From the NCBI GenBank assembly GCA_023953845.1, contig JAMLJC010000001.1, positions 3,668,501-3,732,500 of the forward strand: a stretch of DNA of 64,000 bases, in the 5' to 3' direction. Source of the stretch: Rhizobiaceae bacterium (GTDB lineage: Bacteria > Pseudomonadota > Alphaproteobacteria > Rhizobiales > Rhizobiaceae). How positions within the stretch are numbered: position 1 is the first letter of the stretch; each line of letters begins with the position of its first letter. Of the stretch, positions 16,133 to 25,952 are shown piece after piece. The notes under the pieces were generated by a model. It was not told where the DNA came from, ran no database searches, and saw nothing but the letters and a program-made list of their open reading frames with translations. A program made the translations under genes and the position numbers.

Positions 16133-18100
16133 AAGGGGACACGCACTCTCTCGCAACAAACCGTCCGTCGCATCCAGAAAGATTTCCAGACGTTTCGGGC
16201 CGGTGAGGAACTGGAAGTCTACGACATCATGGCGGTGCCCGATCTCTCGGCCTGGGAGATCGACGAGCAGAAGCTGATCTTCGTGGCCAAGAAGGAGGCG
16301 AACAACATGAAGCGCCTCCTGAAGCTGTTTCAGGAGACGCACCGGGCGCTGCTGGCCAAGCGCGTGTTGATCATCGACGATGAGGCGGATTTCGCCAGCA
16401 TCCGGTTCACCAAGAAGAAGGGGGAGCCGGATGTCGAGCAGGGGCGCATCGCCGACCGGATCGACGAACTGCGGCGCGAACTCGCGGGCTGCGCCTTCCT
16501 CCAGGTGACCGCAACGCCCTATTCCCTTTACCTCCAGCCCGAGGACTATCCCGTTCAGCCTGGGGCCAACTTTACCTTCGAACCCAAGCGGCCGGCCTTC
16601 ACCAAGCTTGTGCCGATCCACGGCGGCTACGTCGGGGGAGATCACTATTTCGGCGAGCACACCGAGGATAAGCTGGAGTACTACCTCTGGCATCCAGTCG
16701 CAGACAATGAGCTGCTGGCACTGCGCAAGGAAGATCGGCGGCGGGTCAAGAAGGATCAGGTTCTGACCCATGCCAATATCGCCGGCATCCGTCAGGCCCT
16801 GATCACTTTCGTTACCGCGACGGCAATTCGCCGGCTTCAGCAGAAGGTGGCCGGTTATCGGCCGGATCGCTACGCGATGATCGTCCACGTCGAGACGTCG
16901 CGCACTGCTCACGCTTGGCAGCATACCGTGGTTGGAGAGTTGATCGAGGCGCTTCAGGAGGCGATTGAGAAGAAGTTGCCGATATTTGCCGACCTGGTGA
17001 ACGCGGCGATCGATGACCTAACCCGTTCAGTCACCGCTTGTGGCCTGACGATGCCGGACCACAAGACGATACTCGATAACGTCCGGGATTTCTTCAAGAA
17101 GGGCGCGGTGGCGACCGAGAAGGTCAACTCGGACAACGAGGTCCAGAAGCTCCTGGACGACAATGCCGAACTCAAGCTCCGCACTCCGTGTAACGTGTTC
17201 ATTGGCGGCCAAATCCTCGATCGTGGCATAACGGTTCCGCATCTGATCGGCTTCTATTACGGCAGGTCGCCGAAGCGAATGCAGCAGGACACTGTCTTGC
17301 AGCACGCCCGCATGTACGGTGCCCGTCCGCGAGAGGACCTCGCTGTGACGCGCTTCTACACCACCGCTCACAATTTTCAGGCCCTGCGCTCGATCCACCA
17401 GTTCGATTCTGCTCTGCGCCACGCCTTTGAGACGGGAGCGCATGACCGCGGCGTCGCCTTCGTCGTCAAGGATCAGGCTAACCGGGTCATTCCCTGCGCC
17501 CCGAACAAGATCCTGGTGTCGGATATCGTCGCCCTCCGCCCGGGCGGCGCGCACCTGCCAGTCGGCTTTCAGACCAAGGCCAAATCCACCTTGGCTCCGA
17601 TCATGCAGAAGCTGGAAAAGCTCATTCCCCAACAGCAGCTGGATGCCGGCGAGATCGTCACAGTCAAAACCGAAACTGCCATCGAGATAATTACGTTGAT
17701 CGAGAGCTGCTTCAATTTTGAGCCTGGGTATAATTTCGACTGGGAGGCATGTCGTGCCGCGATCGAGTACTTCTCGACCATCGCGCCACCACCTGCCGAG
17801 AAGGGTGAATGTCTGATACTAGGCGGCACAGGGCGGCGATTGAGCCGGCAGCGTGCTGGAGGGCGTTTCTCGGACGCCCCCCACACCATGCAAGATCGCG
17901 CCGCCGTTCGAGGGATCGCCGGACATCAGCCCATTCTTGTGCTTTCCCAGCAGGATGGGCGTGAGGAAGACGGATGGCGCGGGGCGCCGTTCTGGTGGCC
18001 GGTTCTGTTCTCGCCAGCCAGTGCGGCACCAAGTGTGTTTGCCTCGACCGTCAGGGACGACGGTGCCGCGAACGACGTCGACGAAGACGAAGACGAGTAG
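16133..18100 (+). pseudogene. 5'-truncated Z1-domain helicase-like protein
   Basis: From KGTRTLSQQTVRRIQKDF (16133) to TAG 18100 the 655 residues match the Z1 superfamily 2-like ATPase/endonuclease proteins. A DEAD-like motif IIDDEADFAS, ATPYSLYLQP, the Z1 core FIGGQILDRGITVPHL and GFYYGRSPKRMQQDTVLQHA, and the typical WRGAPFWWPVLF tail are all seen. The Walker A domain (roughly the first 250-300 residues) is missing, and upstream codons are antisense of the neighbouring gene. Z1 proteins occur in anti-phage loci such as mza (MutL-like, Z1, DUF4420, AIPR); none of those partners is present, so this is a remnant. Confidence 0.8.
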
Positions 18101-18453
18101 TCGCAAGGCAGGTCATGGCGCATCAGCCGCTAAGGGGCACATACCCACAATCCAAGAGCGCAGAAGACAAAGGGGGCTAATAGACAATTGGTTCGACACC
18201 GGTCGCGAAAGAGTCGAAAGGGACTGAGATCGGAAGAATGAGGGTCGGGCAGAAAAATGGTGAATCACCAACAGCTTACTAGCTGTTCACCGGAACGCAG
18301 CGGTTAACAGGTCTGGAGAATTTCGGCGCGGAGAGAAGGCGTGAGCGCCTTTCCGGGCGTGGGACGGTTAACAGGCCCAGCCGCATAACCCTCCAAAACA
18401 ACGGAAAAATCCGGCCGCAGCCGGATCGGGAGAACGCTTTCGCGGGGGGCAAG
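18101..18453. other. Non-coding boundary region between the element and tRNA-Ser
   Basis: No gene is seen. The stretch holds an inverted repeat AACAGCT-TACT-AGCTGTT (18270-18287), a direct repeat CGGTTAACAGG (18301-18311 and 18365-18375) and the tRNA terminator. The end of the integrated element should fall here or in the tRNA 3' end, but without the other end of the element the attachment core cannot be fixed. Confidence 0.5.
18404..18426 (-). terminator. Rho-independent terminator of tRNA-Ser
   Basis: ATCCGGC (18409-18415) pairs with GCCGGAT (18420-18426) around a 4-nt loop. In the leftward transcript the stem is followed by a run of five U (18408-18404). It lies 28 bp beyond the tRNA 3' end. 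Confidence 0.8.
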
Positions 18454-18544
18454 TGGCGGAGAGGAAGGGATTCGAACCCTCGAGAAGCTTTTGACCTCTA
18501 CGCCCTTAGCAGGGGCGCGCCTTCGACCACTCGGCCACCTCTCC
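18454..18544 (-). tRNA. tRNA-Ser(GCT)
   Basis: The reverse complement starts GGAGAGGTGGCCGAGTGG and ends in CCTCTCCG plus encoded CCA. The seven-pair acceptor stem (18538-18544 with 18458-18464), the D-loop, the anticodon loop CTGCTAA with anticodon GCT, a long variable arm typical of class II tRNAs, and GGTTCGAATCC in the T arm are all present. The mobile element lies on its 3' side, the usual orientation for integration into a tRNA 3' end. Confidence 0.95.
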
Positions 18545-19224
18545 GGGCGCCCGCATAACCCGGTGAACTATGATATTCAAGCGGTTTCCGATGAAGCCGC
18601 ATTACTACGCCCCCGGATGCAGTTCCCGCGATTGCCATGCCTTATGGAATTGCGCTGTCCGCCGGGGCGGAAAGGATGGCGACATTTTATGACGTGGTCG
18701 GGCTTTTCTGCAAAGCTCCCCCGGATGACGCAATATCAGGCGCCGGCCATTTTCTTTGCGACATGCGCGGACCCGACGACGCGGCGATACAGGTGTTTTT
18801 ATGCGGAGCCGTGTTGGTCTTCAGCAGCCAGGGGCCGAGATCCCGATTGCTGGCGCTAGCGATGCGCGTCGGAACGGATGCCCGGGAATCGGACGTCGCT
18901 GCCGTTTCAGCAGTGCGAATCGCGGATCTGGCCGATGTTCGAGCTTGTCCACGGCTGGGAAGCGGCAAGCTGGAGAGCATGGTTACCGGACAGTGAATAG
19001 TTGGGCTAAAACGTGTCTTTTTCGCAACAGCGGCAGGGCATAGAACCGAGGGTATCGCCACAATCCGATCACCGAGGGTTGAACGGCGCATTTGCTTCGG
19101 TAATTGTGATTTGGGAAAGGGAGCGCATGGCGGGCCTTTTTCAAGTGGGGATGGGGCAGGGAAAGCTGTCCTTCAGCAAAATAACCCAGACCCGGTACTT
19201 TAACTTTTGACTGGAGGTCAGAAA
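18545..19224. other. 680-bp region upstream of the porin gene
   Basis: There is no recognisable gene. A rightward frame at 18637-18996 (119 residues, MPYGIALSAGAERMATF) and an opposing frame at 18687-19091 have neither a ribosome site nor a known family. The last 120 bp are AT-richer (about 19090-19210) and probably hold the porin promoter and leader, but no unambiguous -35/-10 pair stands out. Confidence 0.4.
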
Positions 19225-20283
19225 ATGAACATTAAGAGCCTTCTTCTCGGCTCGGCTGCGGCGTTCGCCGCAGTGAGCGGCGCACAGGCTGCTGACGCAG
19301 TTGTCGTCGCCGATCCGGAGCCGGTCGAATACGTCCGCGTCTGCGACGTCTACGGCACCGGTTACTTCTACATTCCGGGCACCGAGACCTGCCTGCGCAT
19401 CGGCGGCTATGTCCGTTATCAGGTGTCGGGCGGCGATCTGTGGGAGCGCACCCGCGTTCACGACGACACCCTTCTGGGTGGCGAGGATCGTACCGACGAG
19501 ACCTACAGCCAGTATTCGCGTCTGTCGCTCCAGACCTGGACCGGCACCGAGACCGAACTGGGCACCCTCAGCACCTACACCGAGACCCGTTTCCAGTGGG
19601 CTAACGGCGGCGGCACGACCACCAGCCTGAACTTCGCCTGGATCCAGCTCGGCGGCTTCCGCGTCGGTAAGGACGAATCGGCCTACACCACCTTCGCTGG
19701 TTACGCCGGCGGCGTGATCGCCGACGATATGGTGCCCTACGGTCCGTTCGACACCAACCTGATCAGCTACACCTTCTCGGGCGGCAACGGCTTCTCGGCG
19801 ATCATCTCGCTGGAATCCGGCAACAGCGGCTCCTACGGCCATGCGTATGACATCACCGACTACATGCCGCATGTCGTCGCCGGTGCGAAGTTCACGCAGG
19901 GCTGGGGTGGCGTCACCCTCGTCGCTGGTTATGACAGCATCCACGAGACGTGGGCTGCCAAGGCTCGCTTGGACGTCAACGCGACCGACACGATCTCGGC
20001 CTTCATCATGGCCGGCTACGGCGATGACGACGACTTCAACTTCTACAAGCCTTGGGGCGGCGAGTGGGCTGTCTGGGGCGGTCTGACCGCCAAGGTTTCG
20101 GAGAAGGCGGCCGTCAACCTGCAGCTGTCCTATGACGACAGCGAGCAGTTCGGCGCGGCTTTGAACGTCGCCTACACGCTGGTTCCGGGCTTCCGGATCA
20201 CGCCTGAAATCGACTACTACGACGCCGGCAACGGCGGCGACGACGCCTTCGGCGCGATCATTCGCTTCCAGCGCAGCTTCTAA
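19225..20283 (+). CDS. Outer membrane porin, Omp2b/Porin_2 type
   Basis: The 352-residue precursor has a signal peptide (MNIKSLLLGSAAAFAAVSG, predicted cleavage after AQA) and the Rhizobiales porin hallmarks: EYVRVCDVYGTGYFYIPG, TCLRIGGYVRYQV, alternating beta-strands, and a C-terminal Phe (IIRFQRSF) recognised by the Bam machinery. It forms trimeric general diffusion pores. GGAGGT lies 10 bp upstream of ATG 19225, so I preferred this over an in-frame start 18 bp earlier. It is followed by a strong terminator and is probably monocistronic and abundant, with optimised codon use. Confidence 0.93.
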   Translation: MNIKSLLLGSAAAFAAVSGAQAADAVVVADPEPVEYVRVCDVYGTGYFYIPGTETCLRIGGYVRYQVSGGDLWERTRVHDDTLLGGEDRTDETYSQYSRLSLQTWTGTETELGTLSTYTETRFQWANGGGTTTSLNFAWIQLGGFRVGKDESAYTTFAGYAGGVIADDMVPYGPFDTNLISYTFSGGNGFSAIISLESGNSGSYGHAYDITDYMPHVVAGAKFTQGWGGVTLVAGYDSIHETWAAKARLDVNATDTISAFIMAGYGDDDDFNFYKPWGGEWAVWGGLTAKVSEKAAVNLQLSYDDSEQFGAALNVAYTLVPGFRITPEIDYYDAGNGGDDAFGAIIRFQRSF

Positions 20284-20304
20284 TCAGCTCTGCTGACAGA
20301 GAAA

Positions 20305-20336
20305 GAACCCGGCGGGTGACCGCCGGGTTCTTTTTG
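20305..20336 (+). terminator. Rho-independent terminator of the porin gene
   Basis: GAACCCGGCGG (20305-20315) pairs perfectly with CCGCCGGGTTC (20320-20330) around a 4-nt loop and is followed by TTTTTG. It begins 21 bp after the porin stop codon. Confidence 0.92.
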
Positions 20337-20416
20337 TTTGTTGGCCCATATTTCGGACTGGCGCTGTAGGGATTTGCCGAATCGGATCTGCAACTCCGGC
20401 CGGTATCGTTCTCTGG

Positions 20417-21307
20417 TCAGCGTATTGCCTTTTCGGCTCGTTCGAGGAACGAGGCGATCTGCTCCGGGAGATTTCCGGTTTCAAGGAAAGGCGCATGTCC
20501 CTGACCTGCAACCGTGACCGTCTCGACCATCGGGCCGCGTTTTCTCATTTCGTCCAATGTAGCCGCGGACAGCAGCAAAGAGTTTTCGCCGCGAACGACA
20601 AGAACCGGCTTTTGCGCCAGGGCATCGAACTCCTTCCACAATTGCGGCAAAGGTTGTTCAGGGTCGACTGAGACAAGCGTCCTGACGAGATCGGGATCGT
20701 AGTTGGGCACCGGCTTTCCATCATCGAGACGATAGATCGCCTCGGCCATGGCTCTCCAATCCTCGTCGGTGAGCGCGGGGAAGGCAGGCCCGTGTACCGT
20801 CTTTTGCAGCTCGATCGCCTCGGCGACAGACGGGATTGCTGCGGAAGGCGCAAGATAACGGCGGATGTGGTCGAGCCCTTCCCGTTCTATGACCGGCCCG
20901 ATGTCGTTCAATACCGCCGCGGCGATGCGTGCGGGTTTGATCGCGGCCATCACCTGCGTGATGAGGCCGCCGCGCGACGTGCCGATGAACAGGGCGCGCT
21001 CGATTTCGAGCGCCGCGAGCCCGAGCAGGATGTCGGAGAGTTCGGTGCCGACGGTATAGTTCTGCCAATTGGGATCATATGCAGACTGCCCGCGGCCACG
21101 ATAATCAAAAGCAATCACTTGGCGCGGAATCTTCGCGTGTTTTGACAGGAAAAGCGCCAGCCGGTGAAAGTCGCGCGCATTGCGCGTCAGCCCCGGAAGG
21201 CAGACGACCGGCAGGACATGGCTGTTCGCGTCGCCATAGACGCGGGCGTGAAGCCGCAAGCCGTCGGCCGAATCATAGAAGAAGTCGGTGAAGTTCTCGC
21301 CCGCCAT
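20417..21307 (-). CDS. Alpha/beta-fold hydrolase
   Basis: The 296-residue protein has a classic alpha/beta hydrolase layout: oxyanion-side CLPGLTRNARDF (about 36-47), FDYRGRGQS, nucleophile elbow IGTSRGG (Ser near residue 111), a late Asp region, and catalytic His in GQGHAPFLE near residue 274. There is no signal peptide. Members close to this type include esterases and haloalkane or epoxide hydrolase-like enzymes; the substrate cannot be told. It is convergent with the porin gene and stands apart from the transglycosylase gene by 130 bp. Confidence 0.85.
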   Translation of the reverse strand: MAGENFTDFFYDSADGLRLHARVYGDANSHVLPVVCLPGLTRNARDFHRLALFLSKHAKIPRQVIAFDYRGRGQSAYDPNWQNYTVGTELSDILLGLAALEIERALFIGTSRGGLITQVMAAIKPARIAAAVLNDIGPVIEREGLDHIRRYLAPSAAIPSVAEAIELQKTVHGPAFPALTDEDWRAMAEAIYRLDDGKPVPNYDPDLVRTLVSVDPEQPLPQLWKEFDALAQKPVLVVRGENSLLLSAATLDEMRKRGPMVETVTVAGQGHAPFLETGNLPEQIASFLERAEKAIR

Positions 21308-21436
21308 GTTCTTCGCCCTGTTCGTGGCTGTCTGTGCTGTTCAGACAGCATCGTCTCAACCCGTCGGACATTGCTCTATCACGCGGGAGAGGGGAACAAC
21401 GAACGGCATGGATTGCACCGCAACCGGCCGTCCGGT

Positions 21437-23509
21437 TCAACTGCGGCCGTTCAGCAGGTCGCCGGCGATGTCGAACTTGCCGGTCAACCGCATCTTGTAG
21501 ACCTGATAGTTCTCCATGACGCGCTGCACGTAGCTGCGCGTCTCGGTGAAGGGGATGCGCTCGATCCAGTCGATCACCGTATCGAGATCCTTGCCGCGCG
21601 GATCGCCGTAGCGCTTGACCCAGTCGGCGGCGCGGCGTGGGCCGGCGTTGTATCCGGCGAAGGTCAGGATGTAGGAGCCGTTAAAGCGGCTGAGCTGCTC
21701 GCCGAGGAAAGCGGCGCCGAGCGCCGCATTGTATGCCGCGTCCGTGGTCAGCCGGGAGGCGGAGTAGGGCATGCCGCTGCGTCTGGCGACATCTTTTGCC
21801 GTGCCCGGGAGAAGCTGGAGCAGGCCGCGCGCACCGGCGCCCGAAACCGCGCCGACGTTGAACTCGCTCTCCTGTCGGGCGATGGCGTAGGCAAGCGCCT
21901 GGCCGGCGCCGCCGATGTCTGCGATCTCGGGAATGGCGCCAAGCGGATGCGACAGCCCGCCGATCGCGATACCCCGGTTGGCCGCAGCCTTTGCGACCTT
22001 GAGGGCAAGGAAGTGATTGCCGCGAGCCTCCGCCTTCGCGGCAAGCAAAGCCAGCTCACCGGGGCTGTTCAACTGATCGGCGAGGTCGCGATAGAGCCGG
22101 TCTGCCAGATCGGCGTGGCCGGCATCCTCCAGCCGGTCGATCGCCACGACCGCCTCGCGCCGCGCAAAGTTTGCGCGATCCGCCGCGTTCGGCTCCGGCG
22201 CGCCGACGTCGATATTGACGAGGCCGAGCTTTTCCGCCGCGAGCTGACCGTAGAACGCCGTGCCGTAGGCGGCCGCCTTCTCATAATATGCTCTGGCGTC
22301 GTCCGCGCCGTCGGCTTCGGCGGAACGGCCGAGCCAGTAGTAGGCGCGCGACAACGAGATCGGACCGCCTGCGATTTCCGAGATCCGCGAAAAGTGCTTC
22401 GTTGCGGCGGCGGCGTCGCCCAGGGCGCGGAGCGCATACCAGCCGGCATGGAATTCGGCGTCGACGGTGTTGGCGGGAGATTCGGCGCTGTGTCCGGCGA
22501 CGACCTCATATGCCAACCCTGCCTTGCCCTCGTCCATCAGCTCACGCGACAGCACGCGTCGCTCAACCCACCAGGCGTCCGGATCGACCAGCGCATCCCT
22601 GTCTTTGGGCGCCTTTCCCACGACCGAAGCCGCAGCCGAAAACTGTTTCGCGCGCCGCAGTTGCTTGCATTCGGCGAAGAGGAAGCCGGCTGTTCGCTGA
22701 TTGGCAGGCACCGCGGCAAGAAGTTTCAAGGCGTCCTTGTCCCGCCGCAGCACGCCGGCCCACGCCTTGAACAAAGGCTCGGCCTGAGCATAGGTCGCGA
22801 CATGCTCCGCGGACTTGATGCGCTCCGCATAGAGCATCCTTTCCATCCGGAAGCGATGATCGGCCTGAGGAATGAGCGTTCCGAATTCCGCCAGGATGGA
22901 TGTTTCCTGCTTCGGGTCGAGCTCCGTCGTGCGCCAGAAGGGACCAATGACCCGGCGCGCGGCTTCCGCGTCACCGAGCGCGACATGCGCACGGGCCGAT
23001 ATGATGGCGCCCTCGGCGGTCAGCGGCGATCGGTCCCTGAGGGCAGCGATGACGGCAGTCGGGGGCGCGTTCTCGCGCGCAAGAGCCCGCTCCATGTTGC
23101 GCAGCAGCGTCTCCCGTCCCGGCCAGCCGCGCAAATCCCTTTCGGCGGCGGCGATCTCCGTGCTGGATGCCCGGTTGCCGCCACGTATGGCGATCGTCCA
23201 TTCGAGGATGTGGCGGTCGAGTGTGCCGTCGGCAAGCCCGTCGCGCACGGCTCGCGCGGCAACGATGTCGCCGGCGCCGACCGCGTCGAGACCGCGTTTC
23301 AGCGCCGCGCGATCCGACGGGACGGTTTCGTCGATGAACGCCATGACACCCGGGATCGCTGCGGTGGTGCTGCGATCGAGACGATCCGCCTTGGCGTCGG
23401 CGCGTGTGCTTGCGGTCGGTTGGGTCGGTGCGAACGCACTGCCCCCTGCCGCTGTCAGCAGAGACGCGGCGGCGACCAGCATGAGGGAGATGCGCCACGG
23501 AACCGGCAT
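21437..23509 (-). CDS. Soluble lytic murein transglycosylase, Slt-like
   Basis: The 690-residue periplasmic enzyme has a signal peptide (about 1-27, ending AGGSAFA), a long alpha-helical superhelical region with TPR-like repeats (about 50-500), and a C-terminal SLT domain. The catalytic Glu lies in ARQESEFN, followed by GARGLLQLLPGTA and FAGYNAGP. It cleaves the glycan backbone between MurNAc and GlcNAc to form 1,6-anhydro ends during wall turnover. It is divergent from dapA, with about 240 bp between them for both promoters. Confidence 0.92.
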   Translation of the reverse strand: MPVPWRISLMLVAAASLLTAAGGSAFAPTQPTASTRADAKADRLDRSTTAAIPGVMAFIDETVPSDRAALKRGLDAVGAGDIVAARAVRDGLADGTLDRHILEWTIAIRGGNRASSTEIAAAERDLRGWPGRETLLRNMERALARENAPPTAVIAALRDRSPLTAEGAIISARAHVALGDAEAARRVIGPFWRTTELDPKQETSILAEFGTLIPQADHRFRMERMLYAERIKSAEHVATYAQAEPLFKAWAGVLRRDKDALKLLAAVPANQRTAGFLFAECKQLRRAKQFSAAASVVGKAPKDRDALVDPDAWWVERRVLSRELMDEGKAGLAYEVVAGHSAESPANTVDAEFHAGWYALRALGDAAAATKHFSRISEIAGGPISLSRAYYWLGRSAEADGADDARAYYEKAAAYGTAFYGQLAAEKLGLVNIDVGAPEPNAADRANFARREAVVAIDRLEDAGHADLADRLYRDLADQLNSPGELALLAAKAEARGNHFLALKVAKAAANRGIAIGGLSHPLGAIPEIADIGGAGQALAYAIARQESEFNVGAVSGAGARGLLQLLPGTAKDVARRSGMPYSASRLTTDAAYNAALGAAFLGEQLSRFNGSYILTFAGYNAGPRRAADWVKRYGDPRGKDLDTVIDWIERIPFTETRSYVQRVMENYQVYKMRLTGKFDIAGDLLNGRS

Positions 23510-23746
23510 CAGGCCTGACCTGTCTGCATACGAGACGAGGAAGAACGGACGGGGACAACGCTACATGCCGGCGGTGAAGAGCTGGTAAACAAATGGTTGA
23601 TCCTCTCGGCCCCTGCCGCGCGCCAGGCCGGGCCGTGGCATATTGCGGCCCGCAGGTGTCAAGACTATGGTGCGCGGCCTCGCGTTCCGCTAAAACGCCG
23701 CGTCGAAAAAACAAATGTCCGCGAGGACTTGGGAGTTGGTGCAAAA

Positions 23747-24628
23747 ATGCTCAGAGGTTCGTTGACCGCGCTCGTGACGCCTTTCGACAATGGCGGCGCT
23801 TTCGACGAGAAAGCCTTCCAGGCGTTCGTCGAATGGCAGATCGCCGAAGGCACCAGCGGTCTCGTGCCGGTCGGTACGACCGGGGAGTCGCCGACCCTTT
23901 CGCATGAAGAGCATCATCGGGTGGTGAAGGCCTGCATCGAGGTCGCGAAGGGCAGGGTGCCGGTCGTGGCGGGTGCCGGGTCGAACAACACGGCGGAGGC
24001 CATCAGCCTCGTGGAACATGCCGAAAAGAGCGGCGCGGATGCCGTGCTGGTGGTGACGCCTTATTACAACAAGCCGACGCAGCGCGGCCTCTACGCGCAT
24101 TTCGCGGCGGTCGCCAAGGCCACCAGCCTGCCGATCATCATCTACAATATCCCGCCCCGTTCGGTCGTCGACATGACGCCGGAGACGATGGGCAGGCTTG
24201 CGCACGACTTCAAGAACATCGTCGGTGTCAAGGACGCGACCGGCAAGGTGGAACGCGTGTCTGAGCAGCGCATCACCTGCGGAAAGGATTTCATCCAGCT
24301 TTCCGGGGAAGATGCTTCCGCGCTCGGCTTCAATGCCCATGGCGGCGTAGGCTGCATCTCCGTGACCTCCAATGTCGCGCCGCGGCTCTGCGCCGAATTC
24401 CAGGCGGCGACATTGGCCAACGACAGGGACCGCGCGCTCGAATTGCAGGACCGCCTGATGCCCTTGCACAAGGCGATCTTCATCGAGCCGGGTCTGGCCG
24501 GCTCGAAATACGCGCTGTCGAAGCTGGGCAAGGTGGAAAACAACGTGCGCCTGCCGTTGACCACCGTCGAAGCGTCGACCGCCGAGAAGATCGACGCCGC
24601 CATGAAGCACGCGGGATTGATCAACTAG
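23747..24628 (+). CDS. dapA: 4-hydroxy-tetrahydrodipicolinate synthase
   Basis: The 293-residue TIM-barrel enzyme condenses pyruvate with aspartate semialdehyde in the lysine/diaminopimelate pathway. Signatures are GTTGESPTL near residue 44, the catalytic Tyr in IIYNIPPRS near 135, and the Schiff-base Lys in IVGVKDATG near 163. ATG 23747 (MLRGSLTALVTPF) follows GGGAG at a suitable distance and matches the family start; the frame is open 50 codons further upstream without support. Next comes smpB after 23 bp, a pairing common in Rhizobiales. Confidence 0.97.
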   Translation: MLRGSLTALVTPFDNGGAFDEKAFQAFVEWQIAEGTSGLVPVGTTGESPTLSHEEHHRVVKACIEVAKGRVPVVAGAGSNNTAEAISLVEHAEKSGADAVLVVTPYYNKPTQRGLYAHFAAVAKATSLPIIIYNIPPRSVVDMTPETMGRLAHDFKNIVGVKDATGKVERVSEQRITCGKDFIQLSGEDASALGFNAHGGVGCISVTSNVAPRLCAEFQAATLANDRDRALELQDRLMPLHKAIFIEPGLAGSKYALSKLGKVENNVRLPLTTVEASTAEKIDAAMKHAGLIN

Positions 24629-24651
24629 GCGGGTGACGCCATCTATTCCCC

Positions 24652-25131
24652 ATGGCTCCCGGCAAGAAATCAGACCCGAACAACAAGATCGCGGCCGAGA
24701 ATCGCAAGGCGCGTTTCGCCTATGAGATTCTCGACACGATCGAGGCCGGGCTCGTGCTCACCGGCACCGAGGTGAAGTCGCTGCGTCAGGGACAGGCCAA
24801 CATCCAGGAATCCTACGCTTCCCTGGAGGATGGCGCGATCTGGCTGATCAACTCCTACGTGCCGGAGTATCTTCAGGGCAACCGCTACAACCACGAGCCG
24901 CGCCGGCGTCGCAAGCTCCTGCTGAACAAGCGCGAAATGGCGCGGCTCGGTCAGGCGGTCGATCGCGAGGGCATGACCATGGTGCCGCTCAAGATATATT
25001 TCAACGACCGTGGCCGCGCGAAGCTGTTGCTGGCGATCGCGCGCGGCAAGAAGCTTCACGACAAGCGTGAGACCGAGAAGCAGCGCGATTGGGCGCGGGA
25101 AAAAGGCCGGTTGCTCAAGCAGCACGGGTAG
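24652..25131 (+). CDS. smpB: SsrA-binding protein SmpB
   Basis: The 159-residue protein binds tmRNA and delivers it to stalled ribosomes. Family hallmarks are AENRKARFAYEILDTIEAG, LTGTEVKSLRQGQANI, HEPRRRRKLLLNKREM and the basic C-terminal tail beginning KKLHDKRETEKQRDWAREK, which folds in the mRNA channel. Its length is normal for the family. It lies 23 bp after dapA in the same direction. No tmRNA gene is seen nearby. Confidence 0.97.
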   Translation: MAPGKKSDPNNKIAAENRKARFAYEILDTIEAGLVLTGTEVKSLRQGQANIQESYASLEDGAIWLINSYVPEYLQGNRYNHEPRRRRKLLLNKREMARLGQAVDREGMTMVPLKIYFNDRGRAKLLLAIARGKKLHDKRETEKQRDWAREKGRLLKQHG

Positions 25132-25161
25132 CACGGGCGCTCGACAGCGCCATCAATTGGC

Positions 25162-25824
25162 TTAGTCGGTCAAGTGCCGGTGGATGGCCTCGAAGACATT
25201 GACGAACATTTGCTCGGTGAGCACGCCCGTATTCGTGTTGTATCGGGAGCAGTGGTAGCTGGAGAAAAGCGTCGTTTCGCCGATACAATGCTTGCCGCCG
25301 TGCTTGAACGGATGCGCGGACACCCTTCCGCCGAGCGCCCGCACCGTCGACTGATGTGCGATCGCGCCCAACGCCAGAACGGCTTCCAGCCTGGGAAAGC
25401 TCGCAATCGTTGGCGAAAGGAACTGCCGGCATGTCGCGATCTCGCCGCCCGTCGGCTTGTTTTCCGGCGGCACGCAGCGCACGGCATTTGTGATGGCGGT
25501 GCCGACCAGTTCCAGACCGTCATCCGGTCGTGCGCGAAACGTCCCCCGCGCGAAACCGAAGCGGATGAGCGTCGAATAGAGCAGATCGCCGGCATAGTCG
25601 CCCGTGAACGGCCGACCAGTCCGGTTGGCGCCCCTTAGCCCTGGCGCCAGTCCCACGATCAGAAGGCGCACGCTTTGCCGGCCTGCCATGGGAAGAAACG
25701 TCGGCACCGGACCGTTGAACCAGTCGGGCTCGCGGACACGCCACATCGCAATGAAGTCGTGCAGTCGCGGACAGAGGGGACAATCGTGACTCGGTTCTGG
25801 CGACTGGATCGCTGGCACAGGCAT
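25162..25824 (-). CDS. Family 5 (UdgB-type) uracil-DNA glycosylase
   Basis: The 220-residue enzyme removes uracil and other deaminated bases from DNA. The family motifs are GLAPGLRGANRTGRPFTGD (about 58-76) and the late SYHCSRYNTNTG (about 188-199), the latter varying the usual SYHPSRQNT. Four cysteines (CPLC near residue 15, NAVRCVPP, IATCRQF) fit the [4Fe-4S] cluster ligands. It is convergent with smpB. A separate UDG of another family is likely elsewhere in the genome. Confidence 0.88.
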   Translation of the reverse strand: MPVPAIQSPEPSHDCPLCPRLHDFIAMWRVREPDWFNGPVPTFLPMAGRQSVRLLIVGLAPGLRGANRTGRPFTGDYAGDLLYSTLIRFGFARGTFRARPDDGLELVGTAITNAVRCVPPENKPTGGEIATCRQFLSPTIASFPRLEAVLALGAIAHQSTVRALGGRVSAHPFKHGGKHCIGETTLFSSYHCSRYNTNTGVLTEQMFVNVFEAIHRHLTD

Positions 25825-25952
25825 ATGACACTTTCGCTGGCGGCGGGTCTGCCGGAAGCCGTGAGGTGGCGTGGCGGAAATCGCTTCTCCGAAGCTACGC
25901 CACGATTCCCGAGAATCTCACATTCGCGGCGGGGCGGCGAAATGCAAAGGCC

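Noticed and set aside
16130..16924. N-terminal 265 codons of the long leftward frame ending at 13970
   Set aside because: They are the exact antisense of the Z1 region, whose rightward reading shows conserved motifs, so they were excluded from the truncated gene.
1..18453. Integrase, terminase or capsid gene
   Set aside because: None was found in any frame by motif; the element is either cut off by the window edge or lacks them.
18637..18996. 119-codon rightward frame upstream of the porin
   Set aside because: No ribosome site, no family and an opposing frame of similar length; left as unassigned region.
21164..23518. 784-codon rightward open frame
   Set aside because: Antisense of the lytic transglycosylase gene; composition typical of a shadow frame.
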